Assembly: GCF_018863395.1 (NCBI RefSeq)
Contig: NZ_JAHKRR010000004.1
Location: 186,001-250,000 of the forward strand
Origin: Sinomicrobium weinanense
Lineage (GTDB): Bacteria; Bacteroidota; Bacteroidia; Flavobacteriales; Flavobacteriaceae
Direction of reading: 5' to 3'
Length of the DNA stretch: 64,000 bases
Shown here: piece after piece, positions 47,108 through 56,601 of the stretch
Layout: every line of letters begins with the position of its first letter
Numbering within the stretch: position 1 is the stretch's first letter
The notes under the pieces: model-generated
The model's input: the letters and a program-made list of their open reading frames with translations, nothing else
Databases searched by the model: none
What the model was told of the DNA's origin: nothing
Program-made: the position numbers and the translations under genes

Positions 47108-47575
47108 ATGGCTACATTAAAACTATCAGATGACTTTTATGAACCCACCTGCTCTTTAGTTGCCGTTCATTGTACGATGGAAGCATACCGGCTGGCCTAT
47201 CTTTTAAATTCACGTCTTCGGATAAGGCTGAAAAGGATCTTGGGGAAAAGCCCGGATGAAAGCAATACGCTGTCGGAATACTATGAATGGGAAAACGAGA
47301 TGGAGGACACAGTGTGGGGTCTTATAGTCAATGCCACTAAAACAGTGGCTTCTTCAGGGGAAAGCGATTTGTTCTCTTCCGGCCTGCAGACCATTACAAG
47401 CTACCTGATCCCGGAGATGAAAAAGGTGGATTATTTTCTAAAAATAGACAATGCCGAAGGAGCTTATGACCTGGAAAAACAAATAATACAAAAAATAAAC
47501 GATATACCTCAGGTGGCTGCAGCCTATGAGGTGGACGTAAACCAACTAAAATCAAAACACAATTTAATTTTTTGA
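47108..47575 (+). CDS. IPExxxVDY family protein
   Basis: A 155-residue protein of a family restricted to Bacteroidota and named for its motif, here IPEMKKVDYFLKI. No function is established. The N-terminus (LKLSDDFYEPTCSLVAVHCT) and RLAYLLNSRLRIRLKR are conserved features as I recall them. It lies directly before pyruvate kinase, whose ATG is two bases past this stop codon, so they are likely translated from one message. Confidence 0.9.
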   Translation: MATLKLSDDFYEPTCSLVAVHCTMEAYRLAYLLNSRLRIRLKRILGKSPDESNTLSEYYEWENEMEDTVWGLIVNATKTVASSGESDLFSSGLQTITSYLIPEMKKVDYFLKIDNAEGAYDLEKQIIQKINDIPQVAAAYEVDVNQLKSKHNLIF

Positions 47576-47577
47576 TA

Positions 47578-49008
47578 ATGCCGAACAGAAAAAAGACAAA
47601 AATTGTTGCCACTCTAGGCCCCGCTACAAGCAAGAAGGAAGTGCTGAAAGAAATGATGGATGCGGGAGTGGATGTTTTCAGGATTAATTTCTCTCATGCC
47701 GATTATGACGATGTAAAAGAGCGTATCGGGATGATACGGGCCCTGAATGAAGAACTGGGATACAATACTTCCATCCTGGGTGACCTCCAGGGACCGAAAT
47801 TGCGTGTGGGGGTCATGGCAGAGGACGTAGTGGTGAATAAAGGAGACGAAATATTTTTTGTGACCGGAGAGGAGTTTAAAGGTACCAGGGAAAAAGTATA
47901 CATGAACTATAAGGCCTTTCCGAAAGATGTGAGGCCCGGGGAGCGTATTTTGCTGGACGACGGCAAACTCATCTTCGAAGTGGTGGACACCGACAAGAAA
48001 ACGACCGTAAAGGCAAAAGTGATCCAGGGAGGAGCCCTGAAATCCAAAAAAGGGGTTAACCTGCCCAATACCAAAGTGTCCTTGCCGGCACTGACCAAAA
48101 AGGATGTAAAAGACGCTATTTTCGCTATTAAAAGCGAGGTAGACTGGATAGCATTGTCTTTTGTCAGGGATAGCCAGGACCTTATAGACCTTCAGGAACT
48201 TATCAATAAACATTCGGAGCATAAAATACCGGTTATTGCCAAGATCGAAAAACCCGAAGGCGTGGAGAATATAGACAAGATCGTGGCTTATTGCGACGGG
48301 CTTATGGTGGCCCGGGGAGACCTCGGGGTGGAAGTCCCGGCCCAGGAAGTGCCCCTTATCCAGAAACAACTGGTATTGCGCGCCAAGAAAGCCAGGATAC
48401 CGGTGATCATTGCCACCCAGATGATGGAAAGTATGATCACCAGCCTTACACCTACCCGGGCAGAGGTGAACGATGTGGCCAATTCGGTCATGGACGGAGC
48501 GGATGCCGTGATGCTTTCGGGTGAGACTTCGGTAGGGAGTTATCCCGTACAGGTTATCGAGAAAATGGCCAGTATTATAAACAGTGTAGAACATTCTCCG
48601 CTGATAAAGGTTCCCCAAGAACCTCCGTATATCCGTACCAGCAGGTACATTACCAAATCAGTGTGCTACCATGCAGCGCTGATGGCCAATGAGATCAAGG
48701 CCAAGGTTATTTCAACACTGACCAATAGCGGGTATACGGCGTTCCAGATATCTGCCTGGAGGCCTCAGGCGCATATCCTGGTCTTTACTTCCAACAGGAG
48801 GATACTTACACAGCTCAACCTGTTATGGGGAGTGAAAGCCTTCTACTACGATAAATATGTATCTACGGACGAGACCATAGAAGACGTAAACAACTTTGCC
48901 CGGGAAATGGGATTTGTGGAACCCAGTGATATGATGATAAGCCTTGCCGCCATGCCGATCCAGCAAAAAGGAATGGTAAATACGCTTAGGGTGACGGAGA
49001 TCCATTAG
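47578..49008 (+). CDS. pyk: Pyruvate kinase
   Basis: A 476-residue glycolytic enzyme that makes pyruvate and ATP from phosphoenolpyruvate and ADP. The ATG at 47578 was chosen over a TTG two codons earlier, which overlaps the preceding stop. Seen are TKIVATLGPATSKKEVLKEM, the substrate loop FRINFSHADY, the catalytic lysine in IPVIAKIEKPEGVENI, GLMVARGDLGVEVP, IATQMMESMI, PTRAEVNDVANSV and AVMLSGETSVGSYP. Normal length. A long palindromic element follows. Confidence 0.97.
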   Translation: MPNRKKTKIVATLGPATSKKEVLKEMMDAGVDVFRINFSHADYDDVKERIGMIRALNEELGYNTSILGDLQGPKLRVGVMAEDVVVNKGDEIFFVTGEEFKGTREKVYMNYKAFPKDVRPGERILLDDGKLIFEVVDTDKKTTVKAKVIQGGALKSKKGVNLPNTKVSLPALTKKDVKDAIFAIKSEVDWIALSFVRDSQDLIDLQELINKHSEHKIPVIAKIEKPEGVENIDKIVAYCDGLMVARGDLGVEVPAQEVPLIQKQLVLRAKKARIPVIIATQMMESMITSLTPTRAEVNDVANSVMDGADAVMLSGETSVGSYPVQVIEKMASIINSVEHSPLIKVPQEPPYIRTSRYITKSVCYHAALMANEIKAKVISTLTNSGYTAFQISAWRPQAHILVFTSNRRILTQLNLLWGVKAFYYDKYVSTDETIEDVNNFAREMGFVEPSDMMISLAAMPIQQKGMVNTLRVTEIH

Positions 49009-49035
49009 AGGGAAAATAAATAAGTCAGATATTAT

Positions 49036-49186
49036 TAAACGCGTCATTGCGAACGAAGTGTAGCAATCTCCCTGCGGATTTTCGCTTGCCATTGGAGATG
49101 GCTGCCTGCCTCTGCGAGATTGCCCCTTTCGATAAACCCAGGGGCTGGCTCTAGCTGCTTATGGAGGGTTGGCAATGACGCGTTTA
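49036..49186. repeat. 151-bp palindromic element with 15-bp perfect ends
   Basis: TAAACGCGTCATTGC (49036-49050) is exactly inverted as GCAATGACGCGTTTA (49172-49186). Inside, AGCAATCTC (about 49062) faces GAGATTGC (about 49118). This is the CGTCATTGCGA...CAATGACG type of intergenic REP/MITE sequence. It lies between the convergent pyk and dinB genes and may also end transcription. Confidence 0.75.
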
Positions 49187-49203
49187 GTGATATTGAATTC
49201 CTG

Positions 49204-50286
49204 TTAAAAATCGAACTTCAACTGCACCGCCACCTGTTCTTCTTTTTGAGTATTGAGATTGGATAGGGAAATGCCCAGTAACCGTACCGAATTTTGTGGT
49301 TTTTCCTGGTATAGCAGCTCCCTGGCGGCTTCCAGGATAAGGTTTTTGTCTGCAACGAAATAGGGGAGGGTCTTGCTCCGGGTCTGCAGGGTAAAATCAC
49401 TGTATTTGATCTTCAGAGTAACCGTTTTTCCGGAGATCTTGTTCCGCAGCAGGCGGTTTTCGAGCTCAATGGCGATCTGTTCCAGGCGTTCCAGCATAAA
49501 GATCTCTGAAGACAGGTTCTCAAAAAACGTGCGTTCCGCACCTACCGATTTCGGGATACGGTCGGGCTTTACCGGGCTGTTGTGTATGCCACGGACAATG
49601 TAGTAATAATGTTTCCCTGATTTGCCGAACTGTTCTTCCAGAAATTCTATCGGTTTTTCTTTCAGGTCTTTCCCCGTAAAAATACCCAGCTTGTACATTT
49701 TTTCGGCCGTTACCTTTCCCACCCCGTAGAATTTCTTGATATCCAGGGCTTCCAGGAAAGGGACCACCTCTTCCGGATTTACCGTTTTCTGGCCGTTGGG
49801 CTTATTGTAATCCGAAGCTATTTTGGCTATGAATTTGTTAATGGATATCCCTGCGGAAGCATTGAGTCCGGTCTCGTCATATATACGTTGCCTGATCTCC
49901 CGGGCGATCAGGGTGGCCGACGGGTTTCCCTTTTTGTTCTCGGTGACGTCGAGGTAGGCTTCGTCCAGGGATAGAGGCTCCACCAGGTCGGTATATTCAT
50001 AAAATACGCTCCGTATTTTCCGGGAAACTTCGCGATAACGGTCAAACCTTGTTTTTACAAAAATAAGCTCCGGACAGAGCTTCCGGGCCAATATACCGCT
50101 CATGGCACTGCGGACCCCGAATTTCCGTGCTTCATAGCTGGCTGCGGCAACCACACCGCGTTTGCTCCCGCCCCCTACGGCAATGGGTTTGCCCCGGAGT
50201 TCGGGATTGTCCTTCTGTTCCACGGAAGCGTAAAAAGCATCCATGTCGATGTGGATAATTTTCCGGTATGTGAGCTTATCGGCCAT
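49204..50286 (-). CDS. dinB: DNA polymerase IV
   Basis: A 360-residue Y-family polymerase that copies past damaged bases. The active-site acids are in IIHIDMDAFYASVEQ (Asp14 and the nearby steric-gate region) and PLSLDEAYLDVT. GVVAAASYEARKFGVRSAM, the helix-hairpin-helix (FYGVGKVTAEKMYKLGIF) and the little-finger domain follow. The C-terminus (EEQVAVQLKFDF) could contain a sliding-clamp binding peptide (QLKFDF). It begins at ATG 50286, divergent from the CYTH gene. Confidence 0.95.
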   Translation of the reverse strand: MADKLTYRKIIHIDMDAFYASVEQKDNPELRGKPIAVGGGSKRGVVAAASYEARKFGVRSAMSGILARKLCPELIFVKTRFDRYREVSRKIRSVFYEYTDLVEPLSLDEAYLDVTENKKGNPSATLIAREIRQRIYDETGLNASAGISINKFIAKIASDYNKPNGQKTVNPEEVVPFLEALDIKKFYGVGKVTAEKMYKLGIFTGKDLKEKPIEFLEEQFGKSGKHYYYIVRGIHNSPVKPDRIPKSVGAERTFFENLSSEIFMLERLEQIAIELENRLLRNKISGKTVTLKIKYSDFTLQTRSKTLPYFVADKNLILEAARELLYQEKPQNSVRLLGISLSNLNTQKEEQVAVQLKFDF

Positions 50287-50334
50287 AATTAGCTAACTTT
50301 ACAAAGTTCCGAAACTTTGCCCAATAAAACCACA

Positions 50335-50805
50335 ATGATAGAAACAGAGCGCAAATTTTTAGTGAGATCGGAAGTGTTCCGGGAAGAAACACAGTCCGCT
50401 ACCCGCATCGTACAGGGTTTTTTGAATACCCATCCCGAAAGGACCGTGAGGATTCGCATAAAGGGAGATAAAGGGTTTATTACCGTCAAGGGGAAATCGG
50501 ACAAAAGCGGGCTGTCGCGGTTTGAATGGGAGAAAGCAATTTCCGTAGCCGATGCAGAGGCGCTTTTGCCGTTGTGCGAAAAAGGAGTGATAGAAAAAAT
50601 AAGGCATGAAATAAAAGCCGGAAAGCATCTGATCGAAGTTGATGAATTCCTGGGGGAGAACACCGGACTGGTGATCGCAGAGATTGAACTGGCCTCGGAA
50701 AACGAGGATTTTTACCGGCCGGACTGGCTTGGAGAAGAGGTGACCGGCGATGTGAGGTACTACAATTCGCAGTTGAGTAAAAAACCGTATACGAAATGGA
50801 TGTAA
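50335..50805 (+). CDS. CYTH domain protein (triphosphate tunnel enzyme)
   Basis: A 156-residue protein of the CYTH fold, whose bacterial members usually hydrolyse inorganic triphosphate. The family ExExK motif is Glu3-Thr-Glu5-Arg-Lys7 (MIETERKFLVR). The ATG at 50335 starts exactly at that motif; an in-frame TTG at 50317 would add six residues. TVRIRIKGDKGFITVKGK, FEWEKAI and IEVDEFLG are tunnel strands. The next gene overlaps its last 10 bases. Confidence 0.92.
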   Translation: MIETERKFLVRSEVFREETQSATRIVQGFLNTHPERTVRIRIKGDKGFITVKGKSDKSGLSRFEWEKAISVADAEALLPLCEKGVIEKIRHEIKAGKHLIEVDEFLGENTGLVIAEIELASENEDFYRPDWLGEEVTGDVRYYNSQLSKKPYTKWM

Positions 50806-51293
50806 TCAAAAAAAGGCTTCTTCTGTTGGTTTTGGGAGGCTTTTGTTCCTGCGGGAATAATGCTGTACAGGAGAAGGAAGTAATACAGGAAGGTATGGAG
50901 AAAATACCTTTGGATTCCATTAAAAAGGGTCTGGTAGAACAGGGATATCAAATCTTTGAATATAAAGACGAGGAAGAAGACACGACCTACCTCATGCAAC
51001 AATATTTTATCGTTTTTCTCAAAAAAGGCCCCGAGCGTTCCGGTGGTAAAGAAGAAACGGACAGTTTAATGGCGTTACATATGGAACACCTGGGAAGAAT
51101 GTACGAGGAGGGATATGCATCGATTTCCGGACCTTTCGGCGATGACGGGGATATCCGGGGGATAACGATCTACAATACTCCAACCCTTGAAATGGCAGAC
51201 AGCCTGGCCAGAATAGACCCTATGGTAAAATCGGGCAGGCTGATCGTGGAGACACATCCGTGGTGGGCCGCCAAAGGATTCCCGCTGCGCTAA
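50796..51293 (+). CDS. YciI-like lipoprotein
   Basis: A 165-residue exported protein with a lipoprotein-type signal (RLLLLVLGGFCSC, cysteine 17 or 19). The core resembles the YCII-related dimeric alpha/beta-barrel fold (YFIVFLKKGPER ... HMEHLGRMYEEGYASISGPF ... GITIYNTPTLEMADSLARID...ETHPWW). The function is unknown. It overlaps the preceding CYTH gene by 10 bases, indicating translational coupling. Confidence 0.8.
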   Translation: MDVIKKRLLLLVLGGFCSCGNNAVQEKEVIQEGMEKIPLDSIKKGLVEQGYQIFEYKDEEEDTTYLMQQYFIVFLKKGPERSGGKEETDSLMALHMEHLGRMYEEGYASISGPFGDDGDIRGITIYNTPTLEMADSLARIDPMVKSGRLIVETHPWWAAKGFPLR

Positions 51294-51297
51294 AAAA

Positions 51298-51334
51298 AAC
51301 CGTCCGTACCTGCGGTGCAAATACGAACGGTTTT
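51298..51334. terminator. Bidirectional terminator between the YciI-like gene and the efflux operon
   Basis: AACCGT-CGTA (51298-51308) pairs with TACG-ACGGTT (51322-51332), flanked by an A run on the left and T run on the right. It serves the convergent YciI-like and TetR genes. Confidence 0.8.
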
Positions 51335-51406
51335 CACCAATTAACCATTTATTAAAATGAAAAACAAAAACTATTTTTGTGTATTCCTTACCGGCATCTG
51401 TTGACC

Positions 51407-52003
51407 TTACAATGAAAAATTGTATTTCTCAACATATTCCGGGGTCATGAGTCCGCGCAGGTTGTTGGTGATCAGGTGTTCGAGCAGGACTTCTTTGCTG
51501 TAATCTTCAAAAAGGTTTCCCGTAAAAACGATCTCATCCATACGCAACAGGTAGAGTTTGCACACCAGGCCGAGATCAATGTCTTTTCTCAACTGCTTCA
51601 GTTCCTGTGCGGTTTTTAAAAAGTGATAGACCTTGCCGTAAACTACGTCGTTTTTAAAATCCTCGAATTTCAGGTAGGCTTCCGGATAGTATTTCCTGAG
51701 GCCGTGTAAAAAAGAAGGGTTGAATGACTGTAATTTCTCCAATCCCAGTTTGTAAAAATAAATGATGCACGGCAAAGGGTTTCCTTTCTGTTTTTGCTCA
51801 ATGCACGTCATTTCGCGTTTAATGGTATTGAGCAGATACTGGAAGCTGGTCAATACCAGTTCCTGTTTATTAGCAAAATGCTGGTAGATCGTTCTTTTGG
51901 AGATACCGAGTTCGGCAGCCAGCTGATCCATAGTGAAATTACGGCTGCCGAACCGGGTAAAATTAGTTATAGATAACTTTAAAAACTCCTCTTTGGTTAT
52001 CAT
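51407..52003 (-). CDS. TetR/AcrR family regulator
   Basis: A 198-residue repressor-type protein. The N-terminal helix-turn-helix is clear (FTMDQLAAELGISKRTIYQHFANKQELV). The ligand domain is not recognisable by subfamily. The ATG at 52003 gives MITKEEFLKLS; the frame is open further upstream but overlaps the TolC-like gene. It is the last gene of the efflux operon, 13 bases after the outer-membrane channel, unlike most such regulators, which lie at the front or diverge. Confidence 0.9.
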   Translation of the reverse strand: MITKEEFLKLSITNFTRFGSRNFTMDQLAAELGISKRTIYQHFANKQELVLTSFQYLLNTIKREMTCIEQKQKGNPLPCIIYFYKLGLEKLQSFNPSFLHGLRKYYPEAYLKFEDFKNDVVYGKVYHFLKTAQELKQLRKDIDLGLVCKLYLLRMDEIVFTGNLFEDYSKEVLLEHLITNNLRGLMTPEYVEKYNFSL

Positions 52004-52016
52004 ATTCTTTCCGGGC

Positions 52017-53420
52017 TTATTTCCATCCGCCACCCAGGGCCTTATACAGGGTAATAATGGCATTGAGCTGCTGGAACCTGGAGTCTATATAGCTCAGCTC
52101 TGAGTTCAGCGCCTGTTCTTTTGCGGTAAGCACTTCAAGATAATTGATCATACCGTTATTGAGCAGTTCTTCCGAATATTCCGTGGCAAGTGTATAGGCA
52201 TCCAGCTCCTTTTTACGGATATCTATTTTTTCGGTTTCTGCCTCATAGGTATACAGGGCATCTGAAACTTCCTTCCCGGCATTGAGTAAGGTTTGTTTGA
52301 ACTCCAGCAGGGAAGTTTCCTGCCGTGCCTGTGATGCTTCGTATTCCGAACGTATCTTTCGCTGGTTAAAGATGGGTTGTGTCAATCCGCTTGCCAGGGT
52401 TGCAAACAGGGAGCCCGAATCGAACCATTTGCTGAATTCTACACTTTGGAATCCGCCCGTGGCTGTAAGCGTTAATGAGGGATAGAAATTACTCTTTGCA
52501 ACATTGGTCAGCTCAAAGGCATTGACAAGCCCGTATTCAGAAGCCATTACATCCGGCCTGTTTTGTAATAACTGGGCGGGAACCCCTACTTTCAGTTCTG
52601 TATCGATACTCTGGTTTTCCAGTTTACCCCTTTCTATGGTATGCGGCATTTCGCCCAAAAGGATGCTCAGGGTATTCTCCATGATCTTGATGTTAGCCTT
52701 AATGTCTACCAGGAGAGCCTCTGCCGTATGGAGCTGCGCTTCGGTTTGCTTTACACCTACCTCGGTGACACTTCCGGCCACTTTCAGTGCTTTGGTGGTT
52801 TCCAGGCTGGATTCCCTGTTTTCTATGGTCTCCTCGGTAATCTTCAGTTGCTGATCGAGGGCCAGTAACTGATAATACGAAGAGGCAATAGAAGCTATGA
52901 GCTCCGTTTTTACCGCCTGGTGGGCGGCAACAGTTTGCAGGTAAGAAGCCAGAAAAGCTCTCCGGTTACTTCTTATTTTCCCCCAAATATCGGCTTCCCA
53001 GGAGAGGTTTCCGGTAAGCTGGAACTGGTCGATATGCCCGCTAAAGAAAGACCCGAACTGGCTGTTTTTTGCCAGGTACTGGCGGCTTACATCAGCTCCG
53101 GCACTAAGTGTTGGGAAATATCCGGCTTTACCTTGCTTCATATAGGCTTCGGCAGCAGCTATCTGCTGTATAGCTATACGGACGTCCAGGTTGTTTTCCA
53201 GTCCTTTTCTGATGTAGTCCTGTAAATACGGGTCAGTGAACAGTTCTTCCCAGGATATATCAGCCATGGAAGTACTGTCTTGTGGCAGCTCGTCCGTGCG
53301 ATAAAGACCTTCGGTTTCTTCCACTTCGGGACGTTCATAAGTCTTGGCCACGAAGCAGGATTGCATGAGGAATGCAAATCCTGCTATCGCAGTTATTTTA
53401 AAAATTCTTCTATAATTCAT
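52017..53420 (-). CDS. TolC/OprM-type outer-membrane efflux lipoprotein
   Basis: A 467-residue outer-membrane channel of the NodT/OprM family that exports drugs together with the adaptor and pump encoded upstream. It has a lipoprotein signal (AFLMQSC, lipid cysteine 22). The repeats of the channel are seen as GLENNLDVRIAIQQIAAAEA, QFQLTGNLSWEADIWGKIR and its second-half counterpart LVNAFELTNVAKSNFYPSL. It lies 22 bases downstream of the pump gene. Confidence 0.95.
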   Translation of the reverse strand: MNYRRIFKITAIAGFAFLMQSCFVAKTYERPEVEETEGLYRTDELPQDSTSMADISWEELFTDPYLQDYIRKGLENNLDVRIAIQQIAAAEAYMKQGKAGYFPTLSAGADVSRQYLAKNSQFGSFFSGHIDQFQLTGNLSWEADIWGKIRSNRRAFLASYLQTVAAHQAVKTELIASIASSYYQLLALDQQLKITEETIENRESSLETTKALKVAGSVTEVGVKQTEAQLHTAEALLVDIKANIKIMENTLSILLGEMPHTIERGKLENQSIDTELKVGVPAQLLQNRPDVMASEYGLVNAFELTNVAKSNFYPSLTLTATGGFQSVEFSKWFDSGSLFATLASGLTQPIFNQRKIRSEYEASQARQETSLLEFKQTLLNAGKEVSDALYTYEAETEKIDIRKKELDAYTLATEYSEELLNNGMINYLEVLTAKEQALNSELSYIDSRFQQLNAIITLYKALGGGWK

Positions 53421-53442
53421 ATCTCGTCGTGTAGGTATGTTT

Positions 53443-56400
53443 TTAGCTTTCTTTTGTTTCTTCCTGTACCTTTACGGCTTCGGGCGCACCGCTGATGCGT
53501 TCCTGTAACCACTGGAACACTACAAAGAGGGTAGGGATGATAAATACCCCGATCACGGTACCTATAAGCATACCGAAAGCAGCACCCGTACCGATGGAGT
53601 TGTTACCTTCTGCACCCACACCTTTGGCCAGTACCAGGGGCATAAGGCCCACGATAAACGCAAAGGATGTCATAAGAATAGGACGGAGACGTGCCTTTCC
53701 GGCATCTATGGCCGCTTCAATAAGAGGCATACCGTGTCTGCGCCTTTGAAGGGCAAATTCCACGATGAGGATGGCGTTCTTGGCCAGCAGCCCTATAAGC
53801 ATGATCAGGGCAATCTGGAAATAAATATTGTTCTGCAAGCCATCCAGTTTGGTCGCAATAAATGCGCCCGCAACTCCCACAGGCAGGGATAACAGTACGG
53901 ATAGCGGTAATATATAGCTTTCGTACTGGGCTGCCAGGAAGAAGTATACAAAAAGAATACTCAGTGCAAATATAATGACCGATTGTCCGGAAGAATTGAT
54001 CTCTTCCCGGGTAATTCCGGAATAAGCAACTTCGTAATTGTTGGGCAATGTCTCCTCGGCAAGCTGGTTGATCGCTGCAATGGCATCTCCGGTACTGTAA
54101 CCCGGGGAGGTAGCACCGTTGACAGTTACTGAGTTGAACAGGTTAAAACGGTTTACGGTCTGCGGACCATATACACGTTTCAGGGTAACGAATTCCGAAA
54201 TAGGAGCCATTTCCCCGTTGTTGTTACGGACAAACATACTGTTGAGGCTCAATTCGTCTTTTCGATCCTTGGGCTCAGCCTGCACAAATACCTTGTACTG
54301 TTTTCCAAACCTACTGAAATCCGTGGCATAGAATCCTCCGATATATCCCTGGAGTGCGGAAAGGATGTCGTTTATTCCAATTCCTGCTTCCTTGGCCTTA
54401 GGGACATTAATGTCCATTTCCAGCTGAGGGAAGTTCGTACTGAAGGAGTTGGAGGCAAAACCGATCTCAGGACGCTGGTTCAGGGCCCCTACGAATTGTT
54501 TTGCCACATTGTCGAGGTCCTTAAGGTCTCCTGCCGCACGGTCAAGGATCTGTACTTCGAGGTCGGAAGTACCGAAACCGGGGACACTTGGCGGTGTAAA
54601 GAAAATAATGTTGGCATCTGAGATAGCCGCTGATCTCTGGAAAAGCTGCCCTACAATGGCATCCAGAGAGGTCGCTTCGGTAGTCCGTTCTTCCCAGTCA
54701 TCGAGAATAATAAAGCCCATGCCGTAAGAGCTACCTGCACCTGAAAAGAAACTACTTCCATTGATCAGTGATGCTGCCCTGATACCGTCTACACCGTTTA
54801 TAATTTCGTACAGTTCCTGGGTAACCCCATATGTTCTGTCCAGGGAAGAACCTGGCGGTAACTCCACATTGACAAAAACAACCCCCCTGTCTTCTGACGG
54901 AACGAAACCGGTAGGTGTGGTTTTGCTGGCCCATAGGATGCCCAATACGGCTGCACCCAGGATGATCACGGTTATCCACTTGTGTTTGGTGAGGAAGCCC
55001 AGTGATTTGGTGTACTTTTGGGTCATACTGTTAAAAGCGATATTGAAGCCATCGTAAAAACGTTGCAATATATTCTTTTTGGCATCCGGATGATCCTTGT
55101 GTGGTTTCAGGAAAATGGCACACAGTGCGGGGCTAAGGGTCAATGCGTTTACAGCAGAAATAAGGATGGCCACGATCAGGGTAACCCCAAACTGCTCGTA
55201 AAATACCCCGGAAGGTCCCTGTATAAAGGTAATCGGAATAAATACAGCAGCCATAACCAGGGTAATCGATATAATGGCCCCGCTTATTTCGCTCATGGCC
55301 GATATGGTGGCTTTTCTCGCATTGTCATAACCTTCCTCCAGCTTTGAATGGACCGCCTCGACGACCACAATGGCATCATCGACCACAATACCAATGGCAA
55401 GGATCAGGGCGAAAAGCGTGAGCAGGTTAACGGAATATCCGAACAACTGCAGGAAAAAGAAGGTACCTATAATTGCTACCGGAACCGCTATGGCCGGAAT
55501 GAGTGTGGATTTAATATCCTGCAGGAAGATAAAGACCACAATAAACACCAGTATGAAAGCCTCGATAAGGGTGTGTTTTACCTTGTCGATAGATGCCGTA
55601 AGGAATTTATTGGTATCGTAATTTACCAGGTAATCAATTCCTTCCGGGAAACTTTTCTTCATTTCCTCCAGTTTTTCATGGAGTTCCTGGATGATCTCCT
55701 GGGCATTGGACCCCGGGGTCTGGAAAACTCCGAAGTTTACTCCGGGATAGCCTATGGAACGGCTCACTGTTGAGTAAGAAAAGGCGTCGAGCTCTACTTT
55801 GGCCACGTCTTTTACTCTTAAATACTTCCCGTTGCCCAGGGCTTTTACTACGATGTCCTGGTACTCTTCTGCCGTTTTATACCTTCCTTTATACTTAATA
55901 ACATATTCAAAGGATTCCCCCGAGTTTTGCCCCAGGGATCCGGCAGCGGCTTCAAGACTTTGTTCTCCTATGGCCCCGATAACATCATTGGTCGTGAGAC
56001 CGTAGGCTGCCATTTTGGTCGGATCCAGCCAGATACGCATGGAGTAATCCTTGGCTCCGAAGACACTTACTTCACCTACACCATTAACCCGTTGCAGTTC
56101 GGGCCTTACGTTGATGTTCAGATAGTTTTGTACAAAAGTGTCATCGTAATCCGGGTTTTTAGACAGCAAGGCTACATACATCAATGCGGAGTTCTGCCTT
56201 TTCTGGGTAATAACCCCGGCGCGTGTTACTTCAGAAGGCAATACTGAATTTGCCCTGGCCACACGGTTCTGTACGTTTACGGCCGCAATATCAGGGTCGT
56301 AACCCTGTTCGAAATATACTTGTATTTCTGCACTACCGTTGTTACTGGCGGTGGAGGTCATATAGGTCATCCCTTCCACACCGTTTATCTGTTCTTCTAT

Positions 56401-56592
56401 GGGAACAATGACACTCTCCAGTATGGTTTCGGCATTAGCACCCGGATAACTGGCGGTTACCTGCACGGTAGGAGGGGCTATATCGGGGTATTGGGTAACC
56501 GGTAGGGTTGAAAGCCCCAGGACCCCTAATATCAGGATAATGATCGATATTACGGTAGATAATACCGGTCTTTCAATAAACTTTTTTAGCAT
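53443..56592 (-). CDS. RND multidrug efflux pump, AcrB/HAE1 type
   Basis: A 1,049-residue inner-membrane proton/drug antiporter. Twelve membrane segments and two large periplasmic loops are apparent. The opening MLKKFIERPVLSTVISIIIL and PVTQYPDIAPPTVQVTASYPG are typical of AcrB. The proton-relay aspartates lie in ILAIGIVVDDAIVVVEAVHS (fourth segment). The second half has LPLSVLLSLPVGVAGAF and GLLAKNAILIVEFA. It begins at ATG 56592, 9 bases after the adaptor gene. The substrates cannot be inferred. Confidence 0.97.
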   Translation of the reverse strand: MLKKFIERPVLSTVISIIILILGVLGLSTLPVTQYPDIAPPTVQVTASYPGANAETILESVIVPIEEQINGVEGMTYMTSTASNNGSAEIQVYFEQGYDPDIAAVNVQNRVARANSVLPSEVTRAGVITQKRQNSALMYVALLSKNPDYDDTFVQNYLNINVRPELQRVNGVGEVSVFGAKDYSMRIWLDPTKMAAYGLTTNDVIGAIGEQSLEAAAGSLGQNSGESFEYVIKYKGRYKTAEEYQDIVVKALGNGKYLRVKDVAKVELDAFSYSTVSRSIGYPGVNFGVFQTPGSNAQEIIQELHEKLEEMKKSFPEGIDYLVNYDTNKFLTASIDKVKHTLIEAFILVFIVVFIFLQDIKSTLIPAIAVPVAIIGTFFFLQLFGYSVNLLTLFALILAIGIVVDDAIVVVEAVHSKLEEGYDNARKATISAMSEISGAIISITLVMAAVFIPITFIQGPSGVFYEQFGVTLIVAILISAVNALTLSPALCAIFLKPHKDHPDAKKNILQRFYDGFNIAFNSMTQKYTKSLGFLTKHKWITVIILGAAVLGILWASKTTPTGFVPSEDRGVVFVNVELPPGSSLDRTYGVTQELYEIINGVDGIRAASLINGSSFFSGAGSSYGMGFIILDDWEERTTEATSLDAIVGQLFQRSAAISDANIIFFTPPSVPGFGTSDLEVQILDRAAGDLKDLDNVAKQFVGALNQRPEIGFASNSFSTNFPQLEMDINVPKAKEAGIGINDILSALQGYIGGFYATDFSRFGKQYKVFVQAEPKDRKDELSLNSMFVRNNNGEMAPISEFVTLKRVYGPQTVNRFNLFNSVTVNGATSPGYSTGDAIAAINQLAEETLPNNYEVAYSGITREEINSSGQSVIIFALSILFVYFFLAAQYESYILPLSVLLSLPVGVAGAFIATKLDGLQNNIYFQIALIMLIGLLAKNAILIVEFALQRRRHGMPLIEAAIDAGKARLRPILMTSFAFIVGLMPLVLAKGVGAEGNNSIGTGAAFGMLIGTVIGVFIIPTLFVVFQWLQERISGAPEAVKVQEETKES

Positions 56593-56601
56593 GGTTTTTT
56601 C

